From NCBI GenBank assembly GCA_016869915.1, contig VGDA01000250.1:1-5836 (forward strand): 5,836 nucleotides of DNA, in the 5' to 3' direction. This document shows positions 4,934 through 5,836 of the stretch, one piece after another. The notes under the pieces were generated by a model. The model searched no databases. It was not told the origin of the DNA and was given only the letters and a program-made list of their open reading frames with translations. A program made the translations under genes and the position numbers. The DNA is from Alphaproteobacteria bacterium (GTDB taxonomy: Bacteria > Pseudomonadota > Alphaproteobacteria > CACIAM-22H2). Position 1 is the first letter of the stretch. Each line of letters starts with the position of its first letter.

Positions 4934-5836
4934 TCGGATTCGGTCTCAAGGTCACTGGCGCGGTGGCTGCGGTCGCCGCGGTGTTCTTCGTCGCGCTCGC
5001 CTTCGGCTTCCCGCCGGTGGCGGCGACGCAAGGTGGCTTGCGCGGCACGGGCATGGCCCAGGTCGCGTTTCCCGCCGACGTCGCCCGCCTGCGCGCCGCC
5101 AACGTCCTGCCGGAGGCGCAGCCATCGATCGAAGCGAGCGGCGAGAAGTCGTCGGCCGTCTACGAGAACGTCAAGGTCCTTGGCGACCTCGATTCGAACG
5201 AGTTCGTGCGCTTCATGACGGCGATCACGGAATGGGTGGCGCCCCAGCAGGGCTGCGCCTATTGCCACGAGGAAGGCAACCTCGCCTCGGACAAGCCCTA
5301 TCAGAAGATCGTCGCCCGGCGCATGATCCAGATGACGATCGACCTGAACACCAAGTGGAAGTCGCATGTCGCCGACACGGGCGTCACCTGCTACACGTGC
5401 CACAGGGGCAACCCGGTGCCAGCCAACATCTGGTTCAAGCCGGAGCCTGCTTCGAGGATGGCGACCTACGCAGGCAGCCGTGCCGGCGAGCAGAACCGGG
5501 CCAACCCGGCGGTGGCGTTCAGCTCGCTTCCCGGCGATCCTTTCTCGGCCTATCTGCACGGTGCCGCGCCGATCCGCGTCCAGCCGACGGCGGCCCTGCC
5601 GGGCGCTGCCGGCGCCTCGATCCACGCGACCGAAGGCACCTACGCGCTGATGATGCACATGTCCGATGCGCTCGGGGTCAATTGCACGAGTTGCCACAAT
5701 ACCCAGGCCTTCGCCGGCTGGCAGCAGGCGGGCCAGACCCGTGCGGTCGCCTGGCATGGCATCCGCATGGCCCGGGAACTCAACACGACGTACATCGAGC
5801 CCCTGACCTCGCAGTTCCCGCCCCATCGCCTCGGAC
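4930..5836 (+). CDS. pufC: Reaction-centre cytochrome c subunit (PufC), 3'-truncated by the window edge
   Basis: PufC docks on the periplasmic face of PufLM and re-reduces the oxidised special pair. In this window 302 codons are present, with no stop before the edge. After a hydrophobic N-terminal segment (about residues 8-27), three c-type haem sites are visible: CAYCH at 109-113, CYTCH at 154-158 and CTSCH at 252-256. By alignment to the Blastochloris viridis subunit (from memory), the axial ligands are Met96 (haem 1), Met132 (haem 2), Met241 (haem 3) and His146 (haem 4), all at the expected spacing. The fourth CxxCH is expected about 50 residues beyond the window edge, so a tetrahaem protein is likely. 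The lipobox cysteine seen in B. viridis is absent; the region reads FGFPPVAATQGG. The start is set by ATGA overlap with pufM and GGAG at 4919-4922. Confidence 0.96.
   Translation, partial: MIGFGLKVTGAVAAVAAVFFVALAFGFPPVAATQGGLRGTGMAQVAFPADVARLRAANVLPEAQPSIEASGEKSSAVYENVKVLGDLDSNEFVRFMTAITEWVAPQQGCAYCHEEGNLASDKPYQKIVARRMIQMTIDLNTKWKSHVADTGVTCYTCHRGNPVPANIWFKPEPASRMATYAGSRAGEQNRANPAVAFSSLPGDPFSAYLHGAAPIRVQPTAALPGAAGASIHATEGTYALMMHMSDALGVNCTSCHNTQAFAGWQQAGQTRAVAWHGIRMARELNTTYIEPLTSQFPPHRLG

Noticed and set aside
4885..5826. Minus-strand open frame of 313 codons across pufC
   Set aside because: Arg-rich translation without motifs, while the plus strand encodes haem-binding motifs at conserved spacing.
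1..5836. CRISPR array, insertion sequence, tRNA or rRNA
   Set aside because: No regularly spaced direct repeats, transposase motifs, terminal inverted repeats or RNA-gene signatures were seen; the region is densely occupied by photosynthesis genes.

Overview
The window is a GC-rich stretch of the photosynthesis gene cluster of a purple-type anoxygenic phototroph. All genes lie on the plus strand in the order bchY (5' end missing), bchZ, pufB, pufA, pufL, pufM, pufC (3' end missing). The type-2 reaction centre with a CxxCH-rich cytochrome subunit points to a proteobacterium, or to a lineage that acquired the cluster from one, such as phototrophic Gemmatimonadota. From remembered sequences, the L, M and C subunits look closer to the Rubrivivax / Acetobacteraceae / Gemmatimonas style than to Rhodobacter. 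This placement is a recollection, not a search. L-His168 is intact, which argues against the Zn-bacteriochlorophyll Acidiphilium type (Glu at L168).

Layout: 1-1025 is the C-terminal two thirds of BchY and 1028-2479 is complete BchZ; together they are the catalytic component of chlorophyllide a reductase. A 124-base gap (2480-2603) has no pufQ but holds a run of three predicted stem-loops. pufB (2604-2804) and pufA (2817-2999) encode the LH1 beta and alpha antenna polypeptides. A 121-base gap (3000-3120) with two strong stem-loops separates antenna from reaction-centre genes. pufL (3121-3945) and pufM (3956-4933) encode the reaction-centre core. pufC (4930 to the window end) encodes the reaction-centre cytochrome and overlaps the pufM stop in an ATGA junction; there is no pufX.

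The genes work together: BchYZ (with BchX, expected upstream) reduces ring B of the chlorin to give the bacteriochlorin that becomes bacteriochlorophyll a. That pigment is bound by PufBA and PufLM, and PufC re-reduces the photo-oxidised special pair from the periplasmic side. Tight spacing and absence of a convincing promoter suggest read-through from bch into puf. The intercistronic hairpins probably set the ratio of antenna to reaction-centre mRNA, as known for Rhodobacter.

I find no undescribed system here. The points worth a second look are the hairpin clusters, the missing pufQ, the long C-terminal tail on LH1 beta, and the PufC N-terminus without a lipobox cysteine.
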